Both the position numbers and the translations under genes were made by a program. From JAEUMY01 sp031394355 (GTDB lineage: Bacteria > Pseudomonadota > Gammaproteobacteria > Burkholderiales > Usitatibacteraceae), in the NCBI GenBank assembly GCA_031394355.1, contig JANNSU010000008.1:1-64000 (forward strand): 64,000 nt of DNA. The letters are read 5' to 3'. Positions 17,124 to 25,346 of this stretch are shown piece by piece. How positions within the stretch are numbered: position 1 is the first letter of the stretch; every line of letters begins with the position of its first letter. The notes under the pieces were generated by a model. It was not told the DNA's origin, did not search any database, and saw only the letters and a program-made list of their open reading frames with translations.

Positions 17124-18061
17124 CTGCGTCGTGGCCGGTCAGGTGCCGCATGTTTGCTGGACTCGTCTTCATGCTGACCGTCGGTGGAGCACTGGCGCAG
17201 GATTCGCTGACGCCAAAGGATCCTGCCGCACCGTCCGGGACGGCAACCTGCCCTGCACCGGCTGCCGGCACGTCCACTGGCGGGGCCAATGGGCAGCCCT
17301 GGAGCAGGACGGCAGAGGCGGGGGAGGGTGGCCCTGGAGACATGCGTCCTGAGTTCCTTGCCCGGTCCGAGGTCAAGGACCGAATGAAAGAGATTCTTGC
17401 CGGTCCTGATTTCAGTCCCGAGGAAGTGACCCGCGTCCCCGCATTCAAGAACAAGAATCGCCAGCCTGACAAGAAGCCCGAATGGATGAAGGGGCTGGAA
17501 AACTTCTTTCGCGGTCTGGCTGAGGTCATGCGCATTGTGGTCTGGGTCGTCGTGGCGATCGGTGTGGTTGCGCTGCTGGTCGGGCTGCACTATTGGTGGC
17601 GCATGGCGGCAGCCCGCACACCCGGCGGTGTGATCGACCTGCCCACGCAGGTCGCAGGACTCGACATCCGCCGCGAATCATTGCCCGATGACATCGCCGC
17701 AGCGGCACGTGCCGCCTGGCAGCGTGGCGATACGATTCATGCGCTGTCGTTGCTGTATCGGGGGGCCCTGTCGGCGCTAGTGCTGCGCCATGGTGTGGCC
17801 ATACGATCCTCGTTCACCGAGCAGGAGTGTTTGCGCGCTGTGCGGCGAAGCAGCGGCGTGACCGGCGGCCTGGCAGGCTGCATATCCCGCGGTATGGTGG
17901 ATTATTTCGCCCGCCTCACCGAAGCGTGGCTCCATGCCGTGTATGCGCGACGAATGCCCGCGGACGAGGTCGGGTTGAATCTTTGTGCCGAGTTTGATCG
18001 TCACGTCGTGCCGGTTGCCGGGCCTGCCGGGTCTGGTGTGCTGGCCGGGGAGGGCGCATGA
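17120..18061 (+). CDS. DUF4129 domain membrane protein
   Basis: 313 residues: signal peptide (FAGLVFMLTVGGALAQ), a Pro/Gly-rich linker, a segment reading DMRPEFLARSEVKDRMKEIL, one membrane helix (IVVWVVVAIGVVALLVGL), and a cytoplasmic helical DUF4129 domain (ARAAWQRGDTIHALSLLYRG through DYFARLTEAWLHAVYARR). This topology and position are standard for DUF4129 proteins beside MoxR and DUF58. It overlaps both neighbours by 4 bp. Confidence 0.85.
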   Translation: MTASWPVRCRMFAGLVFMLTVGGALAQDSLTPKDPAAPSGTATCPAPAAGTSTGGANGQPWSRTAEAGEGGPGDMRPEFLARSEVKDRMKEILAGPDFSPEEVTRVPAFKNKNRQPDKKPEWMKGLENFFRGLAEVMRIVVWVVVAIGVVALLVGLHYWWRMAAARTPGGVIDLPTQVAGLDIRRESLPDDIAAAARAAWQRGDTIHALSLLYRGALSALVLRHGVAIRSSFTEQECLRAVRRSSGVTGGLAGCISRGMVDYFARLTEAWLHAVYARRMPADEVGLNLCAEFDRHVVPVAGPAGSGVLAGEGA

Positions 18062-19344
18062 CGCAACGCCGCCTCTTGCTCATCGTGCTGGGATTGTTCG
18101 GCATCGCCATCACCTGGTGGGTGGTTGAAAATCTGGTCTGGGAGGACGTGCGGATTCCCGGACGCCCAAAGGGTGAAGCGGTGTCCAACCAGCTCTTTGC
18201 GGCGCAGAAGCTGCTGCAGTCGCTGGGCGCGAATGCGAGCTCGGATCTCGGCTTCAAGAGCGTGCCAGAGGGCGATCCCTCCCTTGCGGCCATTGTGCTG
18301 CCCACTCAGCGACGCACGCTGACGCCAGATCAGCGTGATGCGCTGGAGGCGTGGGCGGAGGCGGGTGGTCATCTTGTTGTCGTGGCCTATTCGCTGAATG
18401 TGCCGGGAGAGTTGCCTGACACATTGTTGGACAAGCTGGGTGTGACACAGACGATGAAGCGTCCGCCGACGCCAAAGAAGGACGCCGATGCAGATGGCGC
18501 TGCAGAGACCGATGAAGACGACCAGGTCAAAGGCACCAAGGAGCCACCGTCTGCGATGCCCTGGCTCCCCAAGCCGAATGTCGACTGTCCGGTGCAGTAC
18601 GACTGGATCAATCCTGGTCTGCACGTTGCCGACAGCGTTCAAGGGTCGAAGCCCGCTCTACCACCACGCTTTCCTGCGCAAGCGTTGCGGGTGTGCTTCG
18701 ACGACCGCTTCAGTCTCACATCGCGCACCCCGCCGCTGTGGCGAACCGAGGGGCCGCATGGCACTCATGCGCTGATGCTGCCGCTGGGCAAGGGGCGGGT
18801 CACCGTGCTCACTGACTGGTTCTTCCTGCGCAACGGCGAGATCGGCCGGGGTGATCACGCCGACTTTCTTGTCGCCATTCTCGGGCCGGAACTGAAGGGC
18901 TTGCGCGTATTGCTGGTGCCCGCCGAGGACGTGCCCGGCCTGCATGCACAAATCTGGCAGCATGGCGCGATGGTTGTGCTGACCTTGCTTCTGTTGCTGA
19001 TCGTGCTGCTGTGGCGCGGTGGCACACGGCTGGGGCCGGTCGCAGTACCCGCGGACCCTGTGCGCCGCAGCTTGCTGGAGCATGTTCATGCCATGGGCGA
19101 ATTCATCTGGCGGGAACAGGACGCGCGTGCACTCTGGAAAAGTGCTGTCACGATGACGAGAAAGCGCATCGCCCGCGTGCTGCCCGCCACCAACAACCCT
19201 GATGTGCTGATCCGCGAACTGGCCAAGCGCAGTGCGCTGCCGGAATCCCTGATCCGCGAGTCCCTCTTCCCTGAAGTCAATCCCGACGCCGATCGATTCG
19301 CGCGCGCCATTGCAACGCTTGAGAAATTAAGGAAATCACTGTGA
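18058..19344 (+). CDS. DUF4350 domain membrane protein
   Basis: 428 residues. An N-terminal membrane helix (LLLIVLGLFGIAITWWVVEN) is followed by a ThuA/GATase-like DUF4350 domain (SNQLFAAQKLLQSLGA, LPTQRRTLTPDQRDALEAWAEAGGHLVVV), an acidic insert, a second membrane helix near 300 (GAMVVLTLLLLLIVLLWRGG) and a helical C-terminus. DUF4350 proteins are usual partners of MoxR ATPases; the catalytic residues of true amidotransferases are not evident. Overlaps of 4 bp link it to both neighbours. Confidence 0.84.
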   Translation: MTQRRLLLIVLGLFGIAITWWVVENLVWEDVRIPGRPKGEAVSNQLFAAQKLLQSLGANASSDLGFKSVPEGDPSLAAIVLPTQRRTLTPDQRDALEAWAEAGGHLVVVAYSLNVPGELPDTLLDKLGVTQTMKRPPTPKKDADADGAAETDEDDQVKGTKEPPSAMPWLPKPNVDCPVQYDWINPGLHVADSVQGSKPALPPRFPAQALRVCFDDRFSLTSRTPPLWRTEGPHGTHALMLPLGKGRVTVLTDWFFLRNGEIGRGDHADFLVAILGPELKGLRVLLVPAEDVPGLHAQIWQHGAMVVLTLLLLLIVLLWRGGTRLGPVAVPADPVRRSLLEHVHAMGEFIWREQDARALWKSAVTMTRKRIARVLPATNNPDVLIRELAKRSALPESLIRESLFPEVNPDADRFARAIATLEKLRKSL

Positions 19345-20354
19345 CCGACATGCCCAATGCAATAGCTGGCGCCACCCCAGCCAACATCACCAATGAGAAA
19401 ATCGCGCAGGCAGCCGAGGTGCTGCAACGTCTCAAGACCGAGATCGCCAAGGCAGTCGTGGGCCAGGACAGTGTGGTGGAGCAGGTGCTCATCGCGCTCA
19501 CCGCCTCCGGCCATGTGCTGCTGGAAGGCGTGCCCGGCCTCGGCAAGACGCTGCTCGTGCGGGCGCTGTCGCGCACGTTCAGCGGCAGCTTCGCGCGCGT
19601 GCAGTTCACGCCGGACCTGATGCCATCGGATGTCACCGGACACACCATGTTCGACGCGGCAAAGAACGAATTCCAGATTCGCAAGGGGCCGGTGTTCGCC
19701 AATCTGCTGCTCGCCGACGAGATCAACCGGGCGCCGGCCAAGACGCAATCCGCCTTGCTGGAGGTGATGCAGGAATATCAGGTCACCATCGAAGGTACCG
19801 CCTTGCCCCTGCCGCTGCCGTTTCTGGTCCTTGCAACCCAGAACCCGATTGAATTGGAAGGCACATATCCGTTGCCCGAAGCGCAACTCGACCGCTTCCT
19901 GCTGAAGGTGCTGGTGGACTATCCGGCGGCAGACGAGGAAAAGGCGCTGGTCACGCGCATCACGTCCGGCCACATTGGTGATTCGCTTCAAGTCGATGAA
20001 GTCATGCCGGTGGTAAAACCGGAGACGGTACAGGCGCTGCAGCGCATTGCCGCCATGTTGGCCGTGGATGAGCGCATCTACGACTATGCGGTGCGCATCG
20101 TGCGCGCCACGCGCACCTGGCCCGGTGTGGCCATTGGCGCGGGTCCGCGCGGCACCATCGGCATGATCCGCGCCGCGCGCGCCAATGCGCTGATGAATGG
20201 CCGCGACTTCGTCACGCCGGATGACATCAAATCTGTGGCGCTGCCGGTGCTGCGCCATCGCATCGCGCTGGCCCCGGATGTGCAGCTTGAAGGGCAGACG
20301 CAAGACGGCATGCTCGGCCTCATCGTGGATTCGATCGAGGCACCGCGCTCTTGA
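19341..20354 (+). CDS. MoxR-family AAA+ ATPase
   Basis: Chaperone-like ATPase that remodels partner proteins together with a VWA or DUF58 protein. Walker A is GVPGLGKTLL near residue 66 and Walker B is LLLADEINRAP, followed by the sensor region LATQNPIELEGTYPLPEAQLDR. The start is GTG 19341 (GTGA overlapping the previous TGA), with AAGGAA upstream. Length of 337 residues fits the family. It sits between DUF4350 and DUF58, as expected. Confidence 0.95.
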   Translation: MTDMPNAIAGATPANITNEKIAQAAEVLQRLKTEIAKAVVGQDSVVEQVLIALTASGHVLLEGVPGLGKTLLVRALSRTFSGSFARVQFTPDLMPSDVTGHTMFDAAKNEFQIRKGPVFANLLLADEINRAPAKTQSALLEVMQEYQVTIEGTALPLPLPFLVLATQNPIELEGTYPLPEAQLDRFLLKVLVDYPAADEEKALVTRITSGHIGDSLQVDEVMPVVKPETVQALQRIAAMLAVDERIYDYAVRIVRATRTWPGVAIGAGPRGTIGMIRAARANALMNGRDFVTPDDIKSVALPVLRHRIALAPDVQLEGQTQDGMLGLIVDSIEAPRS

Positions 20355-20409
20355 AACTGCCTGCCCTGATTCTGTTCACGCTGGGCCGACGTGGGCCAGG
20401 CCGCTCGGC

Positions 20410-21804
20410 ATGACGGCCGCAGTGTCAGGCATCGTTCCAGCGAACGCGGCGCCACCGCGCCGACTGCCGCTGTCGCCAGGCAGCCGACTGGTGCACGCGC
20501 TGTGGGCGCTGGCGGGTCTCGCGCTGCTCGCCGCAATGACGGCCCGCGTCTGGCCGCAGGGCAATGCCGCATGGCTCGGCCTCGTTGCGCTGCTGGCGGC
20601 AGTCGTGGCGCTCGATGGCTGGCGTGCCTGGCGCGCAGGATCAGGCGATGTGCTGTCCGCAAAGAGAGTGCTGCCGCATGCACTGGCGCTCGGTGTGTCT
20701 CGCAAGGTTGCGCTGAAGGTAGCCAATACCGGTGCCAATGCGATCACCTTGACGGCGCACGACCATGTGCCTGCACTGCTGAACGTGACTGGGCTCCCTG
20801 CGAATATTCGCATTCCGGGTGGTAGCGAGACGACAGTCTGGTACGACGTCACGCCGAGCCAGCGCGGTGCCGCGCGGTTCGGCTGGATCGAGGCGCTGGT
20901 GGATTCACCGTTCGGCTTCTGGCGCCGCCGCCGCTGGCTCGCCGAGCCGACGATGGTGCAGGTCTATCCCAACTTTGCCGCGGTCGCCAAGTTCGCGCTG
21001 CTGGCGACCGATAACCGGCTGTCACGGCTGGGTGTAAAGCTGAAGCGCCGTCGCGGCGACGGCATGGAGTTTCATCAGTTGCGCGAGTATCGCCAGGGCG
21101 ACAGCCTGCGCCAGATCGACTGGAAGGCCACCACCCGGCAACGCAAACTCATCTCCCGCGACTATCAGGACGAGCGCGACCAGCGGCTCATGTTTCTGCT
21201 CGACTCCTCGCGGCGCATGCGCGCGCAGGATGGCGACTATTCGCACTTCGATCAGGCATTGAATTCACTGATGCTGCTCGCCTTCGTCGCGTTGAAGCAG
21301 GGCGATTCTGTTGGTGCGCTGAGCTTCGGGCAAGCCGTCGGCGGCGACCGCTACTTTGCGCCGGACAAGGGGGCAGCTGCACTGACCCGACTCACCAATA
21401 CGTTCCACGATCTGCAGCCGCAGCCGCGAACGGGCGACTATCTGGAGGCGGCCAAGGCGCTGATGGTGCGGGTACCGAAGCGGGCGATGGTGGTGATCCT
21501 CACCAATTTGCGCGATGAGGATGAAGACGAGCTGCAGCTCGCCATTCGCGTGCTGTCCACCAAGCATCTCGTGGTGCTGGCGAGCCTGCGCGAGGCGGCG
21601 CTGGATACGGTGCTGGAGCGCGACGTGAAGACATTCGACGATGCGCTCGAAGTGGCCTCCGCGCAGCATTATCTCGAAGCGCGCGGCCGCACGTTCTCGC
21701 GCCTGGTGCGCAAGGAGACGTTTGCGCTGGACGTGCCGCCGGCGATGCTGCCCATCGCACTCGTCAACCAATATCTTGAAATCAAGCGCAGCGGCCGACT
21801 TTAG
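20410..21804 (+). CDS. DUF58 domain protein (MoxR partner)
   Basis: 464-residue membrane-linked protein. Two hydrophobic helices (ALWALAGLALLAAMTARVW and AAWLGLVALLAAVVALDGW) are followed by a beta domain and the DUF58 signature DGMEFHQLREYRQGDSLRQI, then a von Willebrand A-like region (LMFLLDSSRRM, with a degenerate MIDAS). DUF58 proteins work with MoxR ATPases; one proposed role is cofactor insertion or complex maturation in the envelope. A palindrome copy is read as LPANIRIP. ATG 20410 was chosen because it precedes the helices. Confidence 0.9.
   Translation: MTAAVSGIVPANAAPPRRLPLSPGSRLVHALWALAGLALLAAMTARVWPQGNAAWLGLVALLAAVVALDGWRAWRAGSGDVLSAKRVLPHALALGVSRKVALKVANTGANAITLTAHDHVPALLNVTGLPANIRIPGGSETTVWYDVTPSQRGAARFGWIEALVDSPFGFWRRRRWLAEPTMVQVYPNFAAVAKFALLATDNRLSRLGVKLKRRRGDGMEFHQLREYRQGDSLRQIDWKATTRQRKLISRDYQDERDQRLMFLLDSSRRMRAQDGDYSHFDQALNSLMLLAFVALKQGDSVGALSFGQAVGGDRYFAPDKGAAALTRLTNTFHDLQPQPRTGDYLEAAKALMVRVPKRAMVVILTNLRDEDEDELQLAIRVLSTKHLVVLASLREAALDTVLERDVKTFDDALEVASAQHYLEARGRTFSRLVRKETFALDVPPAMLPIALVNQYLEIKRSGRL
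20800..20811. repeat. GCGAATATTCGC palindrome, copy 11
   Basis: Inside the DUF58 gene, read as Ala-Asn-Ile-Arg, with T..A flanks. Confidence 0.95.
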
Positions 21805-21850
21805 GTCGTTGCAACTACCCTATTGAGGATTCCAGAAATCATTACAGAGT

Positions 21851-21929
21851 TTGTCGCCCCGGCGAAAGCCGGGGTCCAGCGGCTTTCGGTCGAACGACAC
21901 TGGGTTCCTGCTTTCGCAGGGACGACAAC
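21851..21929. repeat. REP-like inverted pair (CCGGCGAAAGCCGG type)
   Basis: Left arm GTCGCCCCGGCGAAAGCCGG and right arm CTGCTTTCGCAGGGACGAC face each other between the DUF58 gene and the next. Related arms occur at 34743, 53327 and 54996. Confidence 0.8.
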
Positions 21930-21986
21930 AATCCGTCGTGAATTGAGGAATCATCAATAAGTCGCCGCACAACCCGAAAGCGAGTC

Positions 21987-23000
21987 ATGCAGGATTTCTG
22001 GCCATCGAGTGGATATAACCTGTTGTCCCGCAATGCGCGGGGCTGGCTGACGGTCGCACCGGCCTGGATTGCACGCCTGCTGGCGCGGCCGGAGCTGGCA
22101 CCGATTCGCGAGTCCTGTGATGCCGAGCGGGCGCTGCATGCCGCACTGCAGGCCGATCCGCTGCGGCCTGTGACTGAATCTGATCTTGCGAATATTCGCG
22201 ATACGGACGCGCGCGACAACTATCGACACTTCCTGTCGTTCCGCGATGGTCTGGTGGCGGCAGGCACGCTGGAAGCGTGGTACCTCCGCGTGTTTCGCGC
22301 GGGACGCGTCGAGCTGCCGCCGCTGTTCATTGATCTCGTTTGTCAGGCCATCGTGCGTGGACTGCTGGAGGGCAGCGAGAACGTGTACGAGCTCAGGGCA
22401 GGGGAAATGTTTTTCCGGCGTCAGCGTGTCTCGGTCGAAGAGGGCCAGATCATGGCGGGCGACGCAGAGTCCATAGAATATTTCGCCGAAACCGGCGGCT
22501 TTGGCAACCTCGGCCGCCTGCTCTCCCAGCAGAACACGCCGATCCGGACGTTTCAGCTGGACGTGCTCAATCACGAAACGGCCCAGCTCTACTGGCTGTC
22601 AGATGAGCGTTTCAAGTACGTACTGGACCTGACCCAGGGTCGCGAGGGTCTGTATGCCCTGTCCTCGGTGCTGGCGAAATGGATTCGGCATTTCACCGGC
22701 ATCGTGGTGACCATCACGCCGCAGCAGAAAGTGGAGGATGAGACTTGGCGCTGGCATGTCGGTCTCGATGTCCCTGCCACCGCACTGCTCAACGATCTGT
22801 ACGAGGGCAAGGACGTCGAATCAGACCGGCTGGAGCGCCTCATCAGTCTGTTCCGGCTCGACTTCGCTGATCAGGCGGACATGCGGGGCGACGTCCGTGG
22901 CAAGGCGATCTATCTTGGGCTTGCGATGACCGATGAGCACGTTCTCAAGTTGAAGCCACAGAATCTGCTGCTGAATCTGCCGTTCGCAAGTCGGAGCTAG
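21987..23000 (+). CDS. Conserved hypothetical protein (DFWPSSG family, probably DUF6352)
   Basis: 337-residue soluble protein with no signal or membrane segment. The N-terminal MQDFWPSSGYNLLSRNARGW, the central FRDGLVAAGTLEAWYLRVFR and the C-terminal NLLLNLPF match, from memory, a conserved family named DUF6352 in beta- and gammaproteobacteria; no function is known. A palindrome copy is read as LANIRDT. It stands alone between REP elements and the small-protein genes, so context gives no help. Confidence 0.75.
   Translation: MQDFWPSSGYNLLSRNARGWLTVAPAWIARLLARPELAPIRESCDAERALHAALQADPLRPVTESDLANIRDTDARDNYRHFLSFRDGLVAAGTLEAWYLRVFRAGRVELPPLFIDLVCQAIVRGLLEGSENVYELRAGEMFFRRQRVSVEEGQIMAGDAESIEYFAETGGFGNLGRLLSQQNTPIRTFQLDVLNHETAQLYWLSDERFKYVLDLTQGREGLYALSSVLAKWIRHFTGIVVTITPQQKVEDETWRWHVGLDVPATALLNDLYEGKDVESDRLERLISLFRLDFADQADMRGDVRGKAIYLGLAMTDEHVLKLKPQNLLLNLPFASRS
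22188..22199. repeat. GCGAATATTCGC palindrome, copy 12
   Basis: Inside the DFWPSSG-family gene, read as Ala-Asn-Ile-Arg. Confidence 0.95.
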
Positions 23001-23148
23001 GACGGTTGGCGGTTCGCCGCTGCCCACTGCGACGGCAATCGCCCCGCATGTCAGCGCATCGGCTTGCTACAATGCATGCTGCGCTGCCGCATCCCGTGAC
23101 ACTCTTCCGGTTGTCGGGCAATTGTGGCGACATTGAATCAGGTGAATC

Positions 23149-23391
23149 GTGGCCAAATTTGATCCCAGCAAGACCGAAACCATCATGCTCACCAACGAGA
23201 TCGAGCTGCTCATGGCCGACCGCCAGAAGCTCTTGATGCTTGCCGGTGTCGCAGCCAAGTTTGTCGAGAAGGTGAATATCGAGAAACTGCCCATGTCCGT
23301 GATTCCGCTGGCGGAGGCCATTGCCAGCAGCGTCAACGACCTGTCCGAAGAAACGCTGCGCGAAGCGCTGCTCTCGATCAAGAAAAAATAA
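23149..23391 (+). CDS. Small helical protein of unknown function
   Basis: 80-residue soluble protein, mostly helical by eye (TNEIELLMADRQKLLMLAGV, then AEAIASSVNDLSEETLREAL). GTG 23149 with AGGTGAAT upstream is the likely start. I recognise no family. The codon use is like that of real genes here and the next gene is another small protein, so a coding role is likely. Confidence 0.65.
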   Translation: MAKFDPSKTETIMLTNEIELLMADRQKLLMLAGVAAKFVEKVNIEKLPMSVIPLAEAIASSVNDLSEETLREALLSIKKK

Positions 23392-23472
23392 GCCCCTGCG
23401 CCATCGAGCGCGGGTTTACCTTGCTGCACCTTGCTGCAATGCGGCGCTGCAAATACGGAGAGAGGAAACCAG

Positions 23473-23676
23473 ATGGATCAGGAAGTTTTCAACATGAGCG
23501 TGCGCAAGTTCCTGAAATCGGTCGGCGTGCAGTCGCAACGCGAGATCGAACAGGCCATCGCCAAGGCAGTTGCCGACGGCAAGCTCGGCCCGAATGCCAG
23601 CGTCCCAGCGACGATGACGCTGACCCTCGAAGGGCTCGGCACCTTCACGATCGACGGCAAAATCGACCTGGGCTGA
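23473..23676 (+). CDS. Small conserved protein (probably DUF6494)
   Basis: 67 residues: MDQEVFNMSVRKFLKSVGVQ, then a helix (QREIEQAIAKAVADG) and a beta pair ending FTIDGKIDLG. This pattern matches, from memory, DUF6494 proteins of proteobacteria, whose function is unknown. ATG 23473 follows GAGAGG and is preferred to an upstream ATG at 23431 that adds unrelated residues. Confidence 0.72.
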   Translation: MDQEVFNMSVRKFLKSVGVQSQREIEQAIAKAVADGKLGPNASVPATMTLTLEGLGTFTIDGKIDLG

Positions 23677-23704
23677 TCCCGGTCCGACCCGCAGAAGCAG
23701 CGCT

Positions 23705-24301
23705 TTGCTCTATCCGAATCTCAAGGAAGTGCCGCGACGCGGCGGATGGCTGTCACCTGCCATCGGCAAGACCGTGCTGCGTCTCGCTGGCTGGCGTGTC
23801 ACCGGTCAGCTTCCGAATATTCGCAAGGTCATGGCGGCGGTTGCGCCACACACGTCCAATTGGGATTTCGTTGTGGGTGTTGCCGTGATGTGGGCCCTCG
23901 ACCTGCGGCTCAGTTTTTTTGGCAAGCACACCCTGTTCAATGGGCCATTCGGCGCATGGATGCGCTGGATCGGCGGCATCCCCGTTGATCGCAGCGCGGC
24001 GCAGGGGCTCGTTGGCGCGGCGGTGCAGGCATACCGCGACCATGACTCGATCTGGTTCGCCGTTGCGCCCGAAGGTACGCGAAAGAAAGTCGAGCACTTC
24101 AAGTCGGGTTTCATGCACATCGCCACGCAGGCCAATGTGCCCGTGATGATGGTATCCATCGACCTGGTCGACCGCGTTGTGCACTTTGGCGAAGTGATTC
24201 AGCCGTCTGGTGATGTCGCCGCAGATGTGGCCCGCATCGAGGCGTACTTTGCGCCGCTGAAGCAGAAAGTTGAAAGCGTACGGGGGCGCGGCAAGCAGTA
24301 G
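23705..24301 (+). CDS. PlsC-type 1-acyl-glycerol-3-phosphate acyltransferase
   Basis: Membrane-associated acyltransferase, 198 residues. The catalytic HX4D box is HTSNWD and the glycerolipid-binding box is PEGTRKK. A Trp/Leu-rich N-terminus precedes them. The apparent start is TTG 23705. The family acylates lysophosphatidate in phospholipid synthesis; this short version may instead act on other lysolipids. An 11-of-12 palindrome variant (CCGAATATTCGC) is read as PNIRK near the N-terminus. Confidence 0.85.
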   Translation: MLYPNLKEVPRRGGWLSPAIGKTVLRLAGWRVTGQLPNIRKVMAAVAPHTSNWDFVVGVAVMWALDLRLSFFGKHTLFNGPFGAWMRWIGGIPVDRSAAQGLVGAAVQAYRDHDSIWFAVAPEGTRKKVEHFKSGFMHIATQANVPVMMVSIDLVDRVVHFGEVIQPSGDVAADVARIEAYFAPLKQKVESVRGRGKQ

Positions 24302-24359
24302 CAAGAGGCAGGTGATCTTTCGATCGACCTCAAACGGACAACGCACAGACCATTCATGC

Positions 24360-24388
24360 ATTCCCTGCGCCAGATTGGCGCAGGGAAT
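24360..24388 (+). terminator. Hairpin 3' of the acyltransferase gene
   Basis: ATTCCCTGCGCC and GGCGCAGGGAAT form a 12-bp perfect stem around a 5-base loop, 60 bp after the stop. The following T run is short, so it may be a Rho-assisted terminator or an mRNA 3' stabiliser. Confidence 0.55.
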
Positions 24389-24466
24389 TGCCTTTGTGAC
24401 AGCGAGCGCTTCGACTTGGTGCGCGAGATCTTTGGCGGAGTCTTTGCTAAATCGTTGAACGAAAAA

Positions 24467-24478
24467 GCGAATATTCGC
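24467..24478. repeat. GCGAATATTCGC palindrome, copy 13
   Basis: Intergenic, 10 bp upstream of the sigma-54-type promoter of the first candidate small RNA. Confidence 0.95.
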
Positions 24479-24487
24479 AACTCGGAG

Positions 24488-24504
24488 TTGGCACGGCCTG
24501 TGCA
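24488..24504 (+). promoter_or_regulatory. Sigma-54 (-24/-12) promoter
   Basis: TTGGCACGGCCTGTGCA matches the consensus YTGGCACGrNNNTTGCW at all but one defined position. The invariant GG and GC are exactly 10 bases apart. Predicted transcription start is near 24515. No coding gene begins within the next 290 bp, but a hairpin-terminator unit does. Confidence 0.72.
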
Positions 24505-24514
24505 TAGTACAGAG

Positions 24515-24590
24515 CGTGCAGGTTTCTCACCTGCATGTTTTCTCCTCCGAGAGCGGTTTGCCCGATGGCTTAGCCATCGGGCATTTTTTT
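24515..24590 (+). ncRNA. Candidate sigma-54-dependent small RNA, copy 1
   Basis: About 76 nt from the predicted start to the T run. A 5' hairpin (stem TGCAGGT/ACCTGCA at 24517-24535) is followed by a single-stranded linker with CTCCTCC at 24542-24548, which is complementary to Shine-Dalgarno sequences. It ends in an 11-bp terminator stem (24560-24582) and seven Ts. The linker and the start of the terminator recur about 135 bp downstream in copy 2. The architecture is that of a trans-acting sRNA that blocks ribosome-binding sites; targets are unknown. Confidence 0.6.
24559..24590 (+). terminator. Intrinsic terminator of the first small RNA
   Basis: GCCCGATGGCT pairs with AGCCATCGGGC around a one-base loop and is followed by ATTTTTTT, a textbook Rho-independent terminator. 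Confidence 0.88.
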
Positions 24591-24609
24591 GTGGGAGGTG
24601 AAAAGGGCC

Positions 24610-24727
24610 GCGCGACCTGCATGTCGCGCACCCCCGCCGTCCGGCGCAACGCATGCGTTGCGAAACCCCGGATGGCGTTCCTCCGAGAGCGGGTTGCCCG
24701 ATGGACTCTGTCCATCAAGTACTTTTT
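24610..24727 (+). ncRNA. Candidate small RNA, copy 2 (sibling)
   Basis: Shares the block CCTCCGAGAGCGG-TTGCCCGATGG (24679-24704) with copy 1, but its hairpins have different stems: GCGCGAC/GTCGCGC at 24610-24629, the palindrome at 24645-24662, and terminator stem GATGGAC/GTCCATC at 24700-24716 followed by a short T run. Conserved linker with changed stems suggests a duplicated structured RNA. No promoter of its own is evident. Confidence 0.45.
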
Positions 24728-24809
24728 GTACCGGCAGGATCGAAGATTGTTTCAAGTCATCCCAGCGTCACACTCGGCTACCACAATGAAATTCCATCAG
24801 GAAATCATC

Positions 24810-25199
24810 ATGACTATGCGTAAATTTTTGCTGGCAGCATTCTTCATATCCACCCACGCGAGCGCGGAGCCTGCTTTGGATCAATTGGCCTGGATCATTC
24901 AGCGCGACCAGTTGAACAACCTGAAGCCCGAAGCCTTGAAACGCTGTGCGGAGGATGTTCCATCAGCACGGGCCCTGCTTGAGACTGGCCTGGTCAAGGA
25001 CTATTGTCTGGTCCGCCACGGTGCACGCCGGGCGGAGGCACTGTTTCTGGGCGTGCATCTTGTTGCCCGCCTTGAGCGTCAAGGGGACGCTGCAGCGGCA
25101 AAGTCCGTTGAGGCGCTGATGGCGGCAGTTGATCGTCCGGACTTGTCTCAGCAGTCGCGTTACGGCGGCGTAGATTCGGCTCGCACACGAGCCCGCTGA
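24810..25199 (+). CDS. Small secreted protein of unknown function
   Basis: 129 residues. A clear signal peptide (MTMRKFLLAAFFISTHASA, cleavage before EPALD) leads a helical mature region with two Cys (ALKRCAED and VKDYCLVR) that could form a disulfide. ATG 24810 with AGGAAATC upstream is preferred to ATG 24786. I recognise no family. It lies just after the two candidate small RNAs and could be read from the same region, but the terminators argue against co-transcription. Confidence 0.65.
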   Translation: MTMRKFLLAAFFISTHASAEPALDQLAWIIQRDQLNNLKPEALKRCAEDVPSARALLETGLVKDYCLVRHGARRAEALFLGVHLVARLERQGDAAAAKSVEALMAAVDRPDLSQQSRYGGVDSARTRAR

Positions 25200-25209
25200 C
25201 GCAGTACCC

Positions 25210-25221
25210 GCGAATATTCGC
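25210..25221. repeat. GCGAATATTCGC palindrome, copy 14
   Basis: Intergenic, 10 bp after the small secreted-protein stop. Confidence 0.95.
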
Positions 25222-25346
25222 ATTCCCTGGAAGCAAAAATGAAAACGGGGCAAGCTCTTCGCTTGCTCCCGAATATTGCTTCCTTCACCTTCGACCCCCA
25301 AGTCCGCTATGCAGGCAGGACGTGGTTCAGGTGCTTTGCTTGTTGC

